DNA of 64,000 bases from Puteibacter caeruleilacunae (GCA_005217565.1 SJCO01000006.1:294388-358387); one strand, 5' to 3'; numbered from the stretch's first letter, positions 45,517-54,860 are shown. Numbers and translations: made by a program. Notes: a model not told the origin generated them from the sequence alone.

Positions 45517-46989
45517 ATGGCTGAAATTCATTTTAATCCTAACTCAATTGAGAGGTATTTACAAAAGAAATCTTCTGATTTTACGTGTGATGATATTGTT
45601 CGTTATATCGAAGAAAAGGAGATTGAGCTTGTTAATTTCAGATATGTTGCTGAAGATGGTAAGCTCAAAACAATCAATTTTGTTGTAACAGGTCACGATG
45701 AATTATTAAAATTACTTACACAGGGAACACGAGTTGATGGTTCTCTTGTATTTTCTTATATCGAACCTCATGAGAGCGATATATTTCTGATTCCTCGATA
45801 TAAAACAGCATTTCAGAATCCTTTTTCAGATATTCCCGCAATCGATATTTTGTGTTCCTTCCATAATGCCAAAGGCAGACCAATGGAGTCGGCACCAGAG
45901 AATATTCTGCGTAAAGCGATGGGATTGTTTAAATCGGAATGGGGATGCGATTTAAAAGCAAGCTGGGAATTGGAGTATTACGTGGCTACACACAGGTCAA
46001 AAAAGTATCCAACACCTAAAAATGGATATCATAGTGGAGAACCTTTTACAGGTTCTGAGCGCTTGCGTAATGAGGCTTTACAAATTATCGCCCGATGTGG
46101 TGGAATGATTCGTATGGGTCATTCAGAAATGGGGAGTTTCAAGAAAAATAAAATGAGCTATGAGCAGCATGAGATTCGTTTCTCATCAGTAGATGCTGAT
46201 GTTGCTGCCGACCAGTTGATTATTGCAAAATGGATTTTAAGAATGTTAGGTAAGAAGTATAATCTTGAACTAACATTTATTCCTAAAATAGCGCTTGGTG
46301 AAGCGGGAAATGGACTACATGTTCATTTTCATATCGAGAAAGACGGTGTAAATCTGCTGTCGCAAGAAGGAAAGCTTAATGATGTTACCCGTAAAATGGT
46401 ATACGGCTTATTAAAGCTAGCTCCTTCGGTGACTGCCTTTGCGAATACAGTACCGGTATCTTATCTACGACTTAGACAAGGTGAAGAGGTCCCTCTTCAT
46501 GCGTGCTGGGGAAAGGGTAACCGGTCGGCACTTGTGCGTATTCCAATGGGATGGCGACAGCGGACAGAGGAGTTGGAGGATGAAACCACTGAGATAAACT
46601 ACGAAGCAGTATTCTCGAGTATCGAATACCGTGGAGGAGATGCTTCAGCACAACCCTACCTTTTCCTGGCAGCAATTATTATGGCTGCCCATTATGGATT
46701 AAAAGAGGAAGAATCGCTGGAGAAAGCTCCATTATTACATACTACTGAGAATATGTTTGACGATGCGAATGCAGAAGAGCGTTCGAGATTCGAAAGGCTA
46801 CCTACTTGCTGTAGGGATGCTGCTCAGCGATTAGATGAACAACGAGTGTATTTTGAGGATACCAATGTGTTTCCCGATTGGTACATTACTCATGTTGTGA
46901 AAACGCTGAGTGAGTTTAATTCAGAAAGAGAGGAAGGAAATGATCAGTATATTGAAGAACTGATCAACGAGTATTTGCACCTAATGTAA
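45517..46989 (+). CDS. Glutamine synthetase family protein
   Basis: A 490-residue ATP-grasp-like ligase of the GSI family. Type I landmarks are present but altered: NGLHVHFHIEKDGVN (usually GSGMHVHQS), HSEMGSFKKNKMSYEQHEIRF (His/Glu metal region), and NRSALVRIPMGWR followed by SSIEYRGGDASAQPYLFLAA (the ATP and Arg/Asp region, RxPDxSxNPYL). This suggests a real ligase of glutamate/ammonia type, or a relative with another amine substrate. A promoter of its own precedes it. Its role in ammonium assimilation is likely but unproven. glmM follows after 33 bp, so they may be co-transcribed. Confidence 0.8.
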   Translation: MAEIHFNPNSIERYLQKKSSDFTCDDIVRYIEEKEIELVNFRYVAEDGKLKTINFVVTGHDELLKLLTQGTRVDGSLVFSYIEPHESDIFLIPRYKTAFQNPFSDIPAIDILCSFHNAKGRPMESAPENILRKAMGLFKSEWGCDLKASWELEYYVATHRSKKYPTPKNGYHSGEPFTGSERLRNEALQIIARCGGMIRMGHSEMGSFKKNKMSYEQHEIRFSSVDADVAADQLIIAKWILRMLGKKYNLELTFIPKIALGEAGNGLHVHFHIEKDGVNLLSQEGKLNDVTRKMVYGLLKLAPSVTAFANTVPVSYLRLRQGEEVPLHACWGKGNRSALVRIPMGWRQRTEELEDETTEINYEAVFSSIEYRGGDASAQPYLFLAAIIMAAHYGLKEEESLEKAPLLHTTENMFDDANAEERSRFERLPTCCRDAAQRLDEQRVYFEDTNVFPDWYITHVVKTLSEFNSEREEGNDQYIEELINEYLHLM

Positions 46990-47022
46990 AATGGAATAAT
47001 TATCTATCAAAAATTTTAAAAA

Positions 47023-48405
47023 ATGACATTAATTAAATCGATCTCCGGAATTCGAGGAACAATCGGAGGAAAACCTGGAGAAGGGTTGTCGCCACTAGAT
47101 GTGGTGAAGTTTAGTGCGTCGTACGCGACTTGGGCTAAAGCTGAGAGTAAAAAAGACAAGATCAAGGTTGTTGTTGGTCGCGATGCACGTATCTCTGGTG
47201 AGATGGTATCATCATTGGTGATTGGTACACTTACCGGAATGGGATGTGACGTAGTGAATATTGGTTTGGCTACGACTCCAACTACAGAGATTGCTGTTGT
47301 TGAGGAAGGGGCTGATGGAGGTATTATCCTTACTGCTAGTCACAATCCAAAGCAGTGGAATGCATTGAAGCTTTTGAATAACGAAGGTGAATTCTTGAAT
47401 GCTGCACAAGGTGAGAAAATCCTAGAAGTAGCAGAAAAAGAGGATTTCGTTTTTGCTGAAGTTGATGATTTAGGAAATATTACTGAGAAAGATTACACTG
47501 ACATTCATGTTCAGCAGGTATTGGATCTTGAATTAGTCGACGCTGAAGCTGTTGCTAAAGCTGGATTTAAGGTTGCAATCGATGCTGTTAACTCTGTTGG
47601 TGGTGTTGCAATTCCTGCATTGTTAAAGGCAATGGGTGTTAAGGATGTTGTAGAAATCAACTGTGATGCTACTGGAGAGTTTGCTCACGTTCCTGAACCA
47701 CTTCCTGAGAACCTTGTTGAGACATCTGAAATCATCCGCAAAGAGGGTGTTGATGTTGGTTTTGTTGTTGATCCAGACGTAGATCGTTTGGCATTGATCA
47801 ACGAAGATGGTACCATGTTCAATGAAGAGTATACGTTGGTAGCTGTTGCTGACTATGTATTGTCCCATACTCCTGGTAACACTGTATCTAACCTATCTTC
47901 TTCACGTGCATTGCGTGATGTAACCGAGAAGCATGGACAAAGTTATGCTGCAGGTGCTGTTGGTGAGGTGAATGTTGTTGCTAAAATGAAAGAGACTAAC
48001 GCTGTTATCGGTGGTGAAGGAAACGGAGGAGTTATCTATCCTGCTGCTCACAGTGGTCGCGATGCTCTTGTTGGCGTTGCTCTTTTCTTAACTCACCTGG
48101 CAAATAAAGGTGTTAAGTGTTCTGAATTGAGAGCTGAGTACCCTAACTACTACATCTCAAAAAATAAGATTGAGTTGACTCCAGATATCGACGTTGATGG
48201 TATCTTGGTTAAAATGAAAGAGAAGTATTCAAACGAAGATGTGAATGATATCGACGGTGTGAAGATTGACTTTGCTGATTCATGGGTTCATTTGCGTAAG
48301 TCGAATACTGAGCCTATTATTCGTATCTATTCTGAAGCTGGTTCGATGGAACAGGCTGATGAGTTAGCGAATAAGATTATTGAAGATATCAAGAGCTTTA
48401 TCTAA
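47023..48405 (+). CDS. glmM: Phosphoglucosamine mutase
   Basis: Converts glucosamine-6-phosphate to glucosamine-1-phosphate for peptidoglycan and LPS precursors. It has 460 residues. N-terminal SISGIRGTIGGKPGEGL is typical. The phosphoserine loop TASHNPK (Ser about 106), metal loop DPDVDRLAL (about 244-252), sugar loop GGEGNGG (about 324-330) and phosphate-binding loop RKSNTEPIIRIYSEA (near 425) are in order. The variant after the serine loop (KQWNALK) belongs to the Bacteroidota GlmM group. Phosphomannomutase activity cannot be excluded. It is followed by an unusually long perfect hairpin. Confidence 0.93.
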   Translation: MTLIKSISGIRGTIGGKPGEGLSPLDVVKFSASYATWAKAESKKDKIKVVVGRDARISGEMVSSLVIGTLTGMGCDVVNIGLATTPTTEIAVVEEGADGGIILTASHNPKQWNALKLLNNEGEFLNAAQGEKILEVAEKEDFVFAEVDDLGNITEKDYTDIHVQQVLDLELVDAEAVAKAGFKVAIDAVNSVGGVAIPALLKAMGVKDVVEINCDATGEFAHVPEPLPENLVETSEIIRKEGVDVGFVVDPDVDRLALINEDGTMFNEEYTLVAVADYVLSHTPGNTVSNLSSSRALRDVTEKHGQSYAAGAVGEVNVVAKMKETNAVIGGEGNGGVIYPAAHSGRDALVGVALFLTHLANKGVKCSELRAEYPNYYISKNKIELTPDIDVDGILVKMKEKYSNEDVNDIDGVKIDFADSWVHLRKSNTEPIIRIYSEAGSMEQADELANKIIEDIKSFI

Positions 48406-48414
48406 CAAATAGAT

Positions 48415-48477
48415 AATACTATAATACTAAAAGCCTCCGGTGATTGAATCATCGGAGGCTTTTAGTATTATAGTATT
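48415..48477. terminator. Very long perfect hairpin terminator
   Basis: Arms of 25 bp (48415-48439 and 48453-48477) pair perfectly, with the inner loop itself nearly palindromic (TGATTGAATCA). It lies between convergent glmM and a lipoprotein gene. The arms contain AAAAGCCTCCG and its complement, so T runs exist on both strands and both genes can end here. The stem is about twice the usual length for an intrinsic terminator in this window. Confidence 0.85.
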
Positions 48478-48482
48478 TATCT

Positions 48483-49307
48483 TTAATACTCTTCAGGAAG
48501 GTAATTGTAATGCGGTAGTCCCATTTCGTCATAATAGATCGGGAAATACCTTGTGGTTTGCTGAGAGGACCCGTAATTATCATGCCAAACGAATGTGTAT
48601 TCCCGGTAATTATTTCTTGATAAGGAACGGAAAAATAAATTTTCAACACAATCCATTTGGTAAAATAAGTTTTCAGCATTATCATAATCACTAAATAGAT
48701 GATAACCAGAGCTAGGAGCTATCCTAATATCATGAGGATATATTGTGAAATCCACACGCTCCAGGTTGTCGTAAATATCCCATACGAAAGTATTTTCAAT
48801 TACTTCATATGCATTATAAACTGTAGCACTAATAACTTTGCTTCCTGCATATTCGAATACTGTCGTATCATTATCTAATTGAGTGCTAATGTCATTCTCA
48901 TTAATACGCTCAATTAATTTGTCATAGCGATAGGTTAGTTTACTGTTCCCCGTTTCTTTTGTTGAGATATAAGGCAGATCGCCATAGGTATTTACTGTGG
49001 TCGTATTTCTGTATCGCCTCATATTGATTTCAATCATATCGATATCCTCAGCATCAAATCCTCCGTATGGTCCACGAGCATGACGATACCCAACCAATGA
49101 GGTTACCTCTCCATGACTATATGTTGGATGGATTGCTCCAGACCATAAAATGTCAGCATTCTGGTTTTGGGTTATTGGTACTTCAGACATATATAACGGA
49201 TGGAATTCCATGAGTAATGGAAATTCTGGAATGTCATCTTCTTCTTCACAACTCCAAAAAGCAGTAACAAAAACCAAAAGAATTAATAGTCTTAAAATAT
49301 TTTTCAT
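48483..49307 (-). CDS. Lipoprotein of unknown function
   Basis: A 274-residue protein with a lipoprotein signal (hydrophobic LLILLVFVTAF, lipobox FWSC at about 17-20). The anchored Cys is followed by acidic CEEEDD, as in surface-directed Bacteroidota lipoproteins. The mature part is rich in Tyr, Asp and Asn and has a central dense region (YRHARGPYGGFDAEDIDMIE). The C-terminus has many aromatic strands and likely folds as a beta domain. I recognise no catalytic motif. It probably has its own promoter upstream, where TATGTTTG is found on the minus strand at 49339-49346. Confidence 0.7.
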   Translation of the reverse strand: MKNILRLLILLVFVTAFWSCEEEDDIPEFPLLMEFHPLYMSEVPITQNQNADILWSGAIHPTYSHGEVTSLVGYRHARGPYGGFDAEDIDMIEINMRRYRNTTTVNTYGDLPYISTKETGNSKLTYRYDKLIERINENDISTQLDNDTTVFEYAGSKVISATVYNAYEVIENTFVWDIYDNLERVDFTIYPHDIRIAPSSGYHLFSDYDNAENLFYQMDCVENLFFRSLSRNNYREYTFVWHDNYGSSQQTTRYFPIYYDEMGLPHYNYLPEEY

Positions 49308-49338
49308 AGCTAAAGTATTAGGGTTAATTAAAGTTGCG

Positions 49339-49346
49339 CAAACATA
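49339..49346 (-). promoter_or_regulatory. Possible promoter of the lipoprotein gene
   Basis: On the minus strand this is TATGTTTG, a TAnnTTTG match, about 32 bp upstream of the ATG at 49307. The -33 box is weak. Confidence 0.45.
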
Positions 49347-49363
49347 TTAAAAGATAATTATCG

Positions 49364-49389
49364 ATATTGAAACTCGTTTCTATCAATAT
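49364..49389. other. Dyad-symmetric region between lipoprotein gene and mdh
   Basis: ATATTGAAAC...GTTTC...TCAATAT (49364-49389) can fold with GAAAC/GTTTC in the centre and ATATT/AATAT outside. TATCAATATT recurs 37 bp later at 49418-49427. It lies upstream of the lipoprotein promoter and could be a regulator site. The rest of 49308-49717 shows only the mdh promoter. Confidence 0.35.
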
Positions 49390-49628
49390 TACTGCCTGCA
49401 ATACATTCAGCAGTGTTTATCAATATTTGCATGTAAAATTGGTTCTTTCAAGTATCGTGCCATTAGTGAACTACTTTTCAATAAAAATAATCTTGCACCT
49501 GGTGGTGAGATACTGTTTTAGATGCTGTAAAATAAAGAGTTAAACTTTTTTTAGATTCTTGCAAACCAAGGAGGAAAATTATTGTTGTTAACACAGAGTC
49601 AATTTTATTTGAATTTAAAACCTTTTTT

Positions 49629-49658
49629 TTTGGGTTCTTAAATTATCATTTATATTTG
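49629..49658 (+). promoter_or_regulatory. mdh: Promoter of mdh
   Basis: TTTG (49629-49632), an 18-nt spacer and TATATTTG (49651-49658). The leader is about 55 nt to the ATG at 49718. Confidence 0.75.
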
Positions 49659-49717
49659 CGACTGACTATAGCAATTAGTTGAGAATTTCTATTTATTAAA
49701 TTTAAATCGTTGAGATT

Positions 49718-50653
49718 ATGAAGGTAACTGTTGTCGGAGCCGGAAATGTAGGAGCTACATGCGCTCAAGCTGTAGCTGAGAAAGGCATCGTTCAGGAAGT
49801 AGTATTGGTTGACATTAAGGAAGGTTTGTCGGAAGGTAAAGCTTTAGATTTGTGGCAAACTGCTCCTATTAATTACTATGACACTAGATTAACTGGTGCA
49901 ACTAACGATTACTCAAAAACTGCTGATTCAGAAGTTGTAGTTATTACTTCTGGTCTTCCTCGTAAACCAGGAATGAGCCGTGATGATTTGATTTCAATCA
50001 ACGCGGGTATCGTAAAGTCAGTGACTGAGAACGTAATCAAATATTCTCCAAACGCAAAAATCATCGTTGTTTCAAATCCATTGGATGTGATGACTTACGC
50101 TGCTTACTTAACTGCTAAGAAAGCTAAGAACGAAGTTATGGGTATGGCTGGTATCCTTGATACTGCTCGTTACCGTGCATTCCTTGCTGAGGCATTAGAT
50201 GTAAATCCAAAAGATATTCAGGCATTGTTGATGGGTGGTCATGGTGATACTATGGTTCCACTTCCACGTTACACTACTGTATCTGGAATTCCTGTAACTG
50301 AGTTGATCGAGGAGGATAAATTAAATGCAATTATCGATAGAACTAAAAAAGGTGGTGGTGAGTTAGTAAACCTTATGGGAACTTCTGCATGGTACGCTCC
50401 AGGTACAGCAGCTGCTCAGATGGTTGAAGCTATCATCCTTGACCAAAAACGTATCTTCCCTTGTTGTGTGAAGCTTGAAGGTGAGTACGGATTGAACGAC
50501 ATCTTCGTAGGTGTACCTGTAAAATTAGGTAAGAACGGAGTTGAAGAGATTCTTGAAGTTCAATTGAACGAAGAAGAAAAAGCATTGTTAGACTCTTCTG
50601 CTGCTGCAGTAAAAGATGTAATGAACGTATTTGACGGAATGAATCTTGTTTAA
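49718..50653 (+). CDS. mdh: Malate dehydrogenase
   Basis: NAD-dependent interconversion of malate and oxaloacetate (TCA cycle and reductive branch). It has 311 residues. N-terminal Rossmann motif VVGAGNVGATCAQ, then LPRKPGMSRDDL carrying the substrate-binding Arg residues that mark malate rather than lactate use, VVSNPLDVMTY, and the catalytic His in MGGHGDTMVP (about 174). The layout is the LDH-like MDH type common in Bacteroidota. Monocistronic with promoter and terminator. Confidence 0.97.
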   Translation: MKVTVVGAGNVGATCAQAVAEKGIVQEVVLVDIKEGLSEGKALDLWQTAPINYYDTRLTGATNDYSKTADSEVVVITSGLPRKPGMSRDDLISINAGIVKSVTENVIKYSPNAKIIVVSNPLDVMTYAAYLTAKKAKNEVMGMAGILDTARYRAFLAEALDVNPKDIQALLMGGHGDTMVPLPRYTTVSGIPVTELIEEDKLNAIIDRTKKGGGELVNLMGTSAWYAPGTAAAQMVEAIILDQKRIFPCCVKLEGEYGLNDIFVGVPVKLGKNGVEEILEVQLNEEEKALLDSSAAAVKDVMNVFDGMNLV

Positions 50654-50688
50654 TGAGCTTATTCTTTTAAAGATAATCTATACATTTG

Positions 50689-50724
50689 CTATCCCGGCCT
50701 AAATCAGGTCGGGATAGTTTTTTT
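50689..50724 (+). terminator. mdh: Terminator of mdh
   Basis: CTATCCCGGCCT pairs with AGGTCGGGATAG around loop AAATC, followed by seven T residues. Confidence 0.85.
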
Positions 50725-50739
50725 ATAAACCATACTATT

Positions 50740-51183
50740 ATGACCAGTTTTATTATTCCGCTGAATTTTGTTGAATTGGAGTCAGAAAATTACCATGTAC
50801 TGATTGATGTGCTTTTATCTGATGGAACTTCCACTAAATGGGTTGTCGATACAGGTGCCTCAAAGTCGGTATTTGATGGAAATCTTTCTGATTATTTTCG
50901 TGCTGAATTAACTTCGGATGATGACGAAGAGATTCAGTCGGCAGGAATAAATGGCGATCCATTAAGTACAAGTATTGGTGTAATCCCAGAATTGAATATT
51001 GCTGGTATGCCTTTAAAAAATGTAAAATTGGCTATCATTAATCTGGATAATATTAACGCCCTTTACGAAAAATATACCGATACACGAATCGCCGGATTGA
51101 TAGGCAGTGACTTGCTTAAGGAGTACAATGCTGTCATCGATTTTGGAAAAATGCAAATGATATTTCATCGTGAAGAAGTGTGA
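50740..51183 (+). CDS. Retropepsin-like aspartic protease
   Basis: A 147-residue protein from the ATG at 50740; an in-frame upstream extension overlaps the mdh terminator. The catalytic word is VVDTGASKSVFD (Asp37), and the second signature is GLIGSDLLKEYNAVIDF. This matches single-domain retropepsin-like (gag-polyprotein/DDI1-type) aspartyl proteases that act as dimers. No signal peptide is seen, so it is probably cytoplasmic. The partner substrate is unknown. It is followed by a small membrane protein gene on the same strand after about 30 bp. Confidence 0.82.
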   Translation: MTSFIIPLNFVELESENYHVLIDVLLSDGTSTKWVVDTGASKSVFDGNLSDYFRAELTSDDDEEIQSAGINGDPLSTSIGVIPELNIAGMPLKNVKLAIINLDNINALYEKYTDTRIAGLIGSDLLKEYNAVIDFGKMQMIFHREEV

Positions 51184-51214
51184 GACTCAAAAAAAATAAA
51201 TATATTTGGGGCTG

Positions 51215-51640
51215 TTGAAAAAAAAGAGTTTGATTAAAGGAAGCTACATATCGAGAAAATTTATTTTGCGCACGGTACTGTTTATCGCAGTAATCGGTGC
51301 TGCATTTGTATTTGATATGTGTCGTTCAGAGCAATTCACCAGTGAAGATCAGGAACAAGCTCAAATTCCAATGTCGAATAGTGCCGACACTGATGCTTTT
51401 ATGATCTACAGCTCGGTAAATACACTGAACCTGAAGTATTCCTCATCAAAAACTTCTATTCGAAAGCTTTATTTAAGAACACAGGATCGCTTTCTTCAGC
51501 AGCATCATAACATCAAAATCTATGATGTATTGAAGGCAAAAATGAAGATCAAGCAAATGCCTGTAATTCTTTCATTTCATTTTCTCGATACTATCAGGTA
51601 TCATTTTAGTAGTCCCGACGATCCCGAATCGTTGGCTTAA
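51215..51640 (+). CDS. Small single-pass membrane protein of unknown function
   Basis: About 141 residues with one hydrophobic segment (FILRTVLFIAVIGAAFVF, about 17-34) after a basic N-terminus. The start codon is uncertain: no ATG lies before the membrane segment. I chose the TTG at 51215 (LKKKSLIKGSYI), but another TTG at 51206 or 51230 is possible. The C-terminal part is mixed and has no known motif (AMIYSSVNTL-like, FLDTIRYHFSSPDD at the end). It lies between the retropepsin gene and secDF. Confidence 0.55.
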   Translation: MKKKSLIKGSYISRKFILRTVLFIAVIGAAFVFDMCRSEQFTSEDQEQAQIPMSNSADTDAFMIYSSVNTLNLKYSSSKTSIRKLYLRTQDRFLQQHHNIKIYDVLKAKMKIKQMPVILSFHFLDTIRYHFSSPDDPESLA

Positions 51641-51747
51641 TTCTGCATTTTAGGGTATCAATTAGTTGATGCCACCATAGGGATGTATTATCCCGTTATA
51701 GTAAAATTTCAAAAAATCATAATAAGTAATTCTAAAACCTAAAGAAC

Positions 51748-54741
51748 ATGCAAAACAAAGGAGCTATTAGGCTATTTGCCATTGCACTTGCCCTAGTTTG
51801 TGTGTACCAGTTGACTTTTAGTTACTTCGCTCGTGAAGTAAGAAAAGATGCTGTTGACTACGCACAGGGTGATCCTGTTAAAGAAAAATTCTATCTAGAC
51901 TCAATTGAAGGACAACCTGTTTACAATTTCCTTTTCGGATTGAGAAAGTATACCTACAAAGAGGTAAAAGAACTTGAGATGAACTTAGGTCTTGACCTTC
52001 AGGGAGGTATGAACGTAACTCTTGAAGTATCTGTTGTTGACGTTGTTCGCGCTTTGTCAAACTACAGCAAAGACGAAACTTTCAATGCAGCAATTAAGCG
52101 TGCTGCAGAATTACAGACCGATAGTCAGGAAGACTTTGTAACCTTGTTTGCTCGTGCTTTCGAGGAGATTGATCCTAATGCACAGCTTGCTTCTATTTTC
52201 GGAACATTGGAATTGAAGGAGCGCGTTCAGTTTAACTCAACTAATGCTGATGTTATCAAGGTGATCCGTGAAGAAACTAACGCAGCTATTGATAACTCGT
52301 TTAATATTCTTCGTGCAAGGATCGACCGTTTTGGTGTTGCACAACCTAATATTCAGCGTTTGCAAACTAACGGACGTATCTTGGTTGAACTTCCAGGTGT
52401 TAAAGAACCAGAACGTGTTCGTAAGCTGTTACAAGGAACTGCACAATTAGAGTTCTGGGAAACTTACGATAACCAAGAGATTTATGGATTGTTAGCTCAG
52501 GCTGATGCAAAAGTTAAAGAAGTTAACGATGCATTGAATCCAACAGAAGAAACTCCAGCTGAAGCAGCTACTGAAGAGAAGGCTGAAGAGAAGAAAGATG
52601 ACTCATTGGAGAGCATGGTTCAAGAAGCAGCAGGTGATACTGCAGCAGTGAACGCTAATCTTGAGAACTTCAAGAAAAACTATCCATTATTCGCAATTCT
52701 TTCTCCTAACGCTCGTGGAAACCAGTTAGGTGGTGGTCCAGTTGTGGGATATGCTCACATGAAAGATACTGCTCAGATCAACAAATATCTTGCATTGCCT
52801 CAGGTGAAGAATATCTTCCCTCGCTCTGTAAAATTTGCATGGACAGCAAACGCTATTGATGAAGGCGAAAGCATGTATCAATTGATTGCACTTCGTGTAA
52901 GCAGTCGTGATGGTCGTCCTCCTTTGACTGGTGACGTTATCACTGATGCACGTCAGGAGTTTGGTACTACTCAAGCAACTTCAGAAGTTAACATGAAGAT
53001 GAATGCAGAGGGTGCTAAAACATGGGCGCGTCTAACTAAAGAAAATGTTGGTAAAAGTATCGCTATCGTATTGGATGGTTTGGTGCAATCTTTCCCAACA
53101 GTTAACCAGGAGATCACTGGTGGAAGCTCTAGTATCTCTGGTAACTTTACTGTAAATGAGGCGAAAGACCTTGCAAACATCTTGAAGTCAGGTAAAATGC
53201 CTGCACCAGCTCGTATTATTCAGGAAGACCTTGTTGGTCCTTCATTGGGTAAAGAAGCTATTTCTTCAGGTATGTACTCTTTCATCATTGCATTTGCATT
53301 GGTATTGATTTATATGATCTTCTTCTACAGTGGTGCTGGTTACGTTGCTAACTTAGCATTGTTGGCGAATATGTTCTTTATCATTGGAGTATTAGCGTCA
53401 TTAGGTGCTGTATTAACATTACCTGGTATTGCTGGTATCGTATTGACTATCGGTATGTCGGTTGATGCGAACGTACTTATCTATGAGCGTATCCAGGAAG
53501 AGCTTCGTGCAGGAAAAGGATTGAAACTTGCAATTAATGATGGTTATAAGAATGCATATTCTGCAATTATCGATGGTCAGGTGACTACATTGTTGACAGG
53601 TATCGTACTTTACATGTTTGGTTCAGGTCCTATTAAAGGTTTCGCGACCACTCTTGTTATTGGTATCTTAACTTCACTTTTCTGTGCGATCTTCATTACT
53701 CGTTTGGTAATTGACCGTCGTTTGAGCCAAAACAAGACTGTTTCATTTACTTCTAAGGCAACTGAAAACTTAATGCGTTTTGCTAACATTAAGTTCTTGT
53801 CTAAGCGTAAGACAATGTATATTATCTCTGGTATTGCAATCCTAATTTCTATCGGTTCATTAGCAACTCGTGGATTAGATTACGGTATCGACTTCAAAGG
53901 AGGTAGAACTTATGTTGTTCGTTTCGATGACGAAGTGAAAGTTGATGATGTACGTTCAGCATTAGCTAAAGTATATGAAAGTGCTCCTGAAGTAAAAACT
54001 TTCGGTGGTGCTAACCAGGTGCGTATTACAACTGATTACCGTATCGACGATCTAAGTGCAGATGTTGATAACGAAGTTGAAGCATTATTATACAAAGGCT
54101 TGAAGCCAATGATCAAAAAAGAAGTTTCTCAGTCAGAGTTCCTTGAAACTTATCGATTGAGTTTACAGAAGGTAGGTCCTACAATTTCTGATGATATCAA
54201 GAAGGATGCAGCGATCTCTATCTTATTCGCGTTGATTATTATCTTCCTTTATATCTTAGTTCGTTTCCGCGACTGGCAGTATGGTTTGGGTGCGATTGCA
54301 GCACTTGCCCACGATACAATGATCGTATTAGGAATCTTCTCATTGTTCCATGGAGTGCTACCATTCTCACTAGAGATGGACCAGGCATTTATTGCAGCTA
54401 TCCTGACAGTATTAGGTTACTCTATTAACGATACCGTGGTTGTATTTGACCGTATTCGTGAGTACATTGGATTACATCCAAAACGTGACCGTGAAGAGAT
54501 TGTAACTTCAGCATTGAATAGTACACTTCGTCGTACATTTAGTACTTCGTTAAGTACATTTGTTGTATTGTTAGCGATCTTTATCTTCGGAGGTACTTCG
54601 ATTAAAGGATTTACTTTTGCATTGTTAATTGGTGTGGTTGTGGGTACTTACTCATCTCTATTTATCGCATCTCCAATTGCATACGATACAAGATTAAGAG
54701 CGAGCAAAGTTGTTGCAAAGCGTGCAGCTAAGAAGAAATAA
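51748..54741 (+). CDS. secDF: Protein translocase subunit SecDF (fused)
   Basis: A 997-residue inner-membrane protein, SecD joined to SecF, which uses the proton gradient to help SecYEG-exported chains leave the membrane. SecD half: N-terminal helix, DLQGGMNVTLEV (D1 motif), periplasmic P1 domain with an acidic insert around 265-300 (EEKAEEKKDDS), then the six-helix region with VLTIGMSVDANVLIYERI. SecF half begins near 690 with RGLDYGIDFKGGRTYV and ends with AAILTVLGYSINDTVVVFDRIRE. The fusion is common in Bacteroidota. It stands alone with a strong terminator. No YajC gene is adjacent. Confidence 0.97.
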   Translation: MQNKGAIRLFAIALALVCVYQLTFSYFAREVRKDAVDYAQGDPVKEKFYLDSIEGQPVYNFLFGLRKYTYKEVKELEMNLGLDLQGGMNVTLEVSVVDVVRALSNYSKDETFNAAIKRAAELQTDSQEDFVTLFARAFEEIDPNAQLASIFGTLELKERVQFNSTNADVIKVIREETNAAIDNSFNILRARIDRFGVAQPNIQRLQTNGRILVELPGVKEPERVRKLLQGTAQLEFWETYDNQEIYGLLAQADAKVKEVNDALNPTEETPAEAATEEKAEEKKDDSLESMVQEAAGDTAAVNANLENFKKNYPLFAILSPNARGNQLGGGPVVGYAHMKDTAQINKYLALPQVKNIFPRSVKFAWTANAIDEGESMYQLIALRVSSRDGRPPLTGDVITDARQEFGTTQATSEVNMKMNAEGAKTWARLTKENVGKSIAIVLDGLVQSFPTVNQEITGGSSSISGNFTVNEAKDLANILKSGKMPAPARIIQEDLVGPSLGKEAISSGMYSFIIAFALVLIYMIFFYSGAGYVANLALLANMFFIIGVLASLGAVLTLPGIAGIVLTIGMSVDANVLIYERIQEELRAGKGLKLAINDGYKNAYSAIIDGQVTTLLTGIVLYMFGSGPIKGFATTLVIGILTSLFCAIFITRLVIDRRLSQNKTVSFTSKATENLMRFANIKFLSKRKTMYIISGIAILISIGSLATRGLDYGIDFKGGRTYVVRFDDEVKVDDVRSALAKVYESAPEVKTFGGANQVRITTDYRIDDLSADVDNEVEALLYKGLKPMIKKEVSQSEFLETYRLSLQKVGPTISDDIKKDAAISILFALIIIFLYILVRFRDWQYGLGAIAALAHDTMIVLGIFSLFHGVLPFSLEMDQAFIAAILTVLGYSINDTVVVFDRIREYIGLHPKRDREEIVTSALNSTLRRTFSTSLSTFVVLLAIFIFGGTSIKGFTFALLIGVVVGTYSSLFIASPIAYDTRLRASKVVAKRAAKKK

Positions 54742-54761
54742 GCTTGTTTGACTACGATATT

Positions 54762-54794
54762 AACCCCTGATCTTTTAAAGGTCAGGGGTTTTTT
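54762..54794 (+). terminator. secDF: Terminator of secDF
   Basis: AACCCCTGA (54762-54770) pairs with TCAGGGGTT (54782-54790), followed by T residues to 54794. Confidence 0.8.
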
Positions 54795-54860
54795 GTAATT
54801 TCAGCCCTTGAAAATTACCGTGTAAATAATTGTAATTCAAAAAACAAAAGAAAATTTAGA

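Noticed and set aside
45199-45531. Minus-strand frame of 110 codons over the dehydratase remnant
   Set aside because: It is antisense to recognisable dehydratase remnants on the plus strand and has no homology-like content.
51201-51208. TATATTTG as a promoter for the small membrane protein
   Set aside because: No -33 box at the expected distance, and it overlaps a possible TTG start; kept only as a note.
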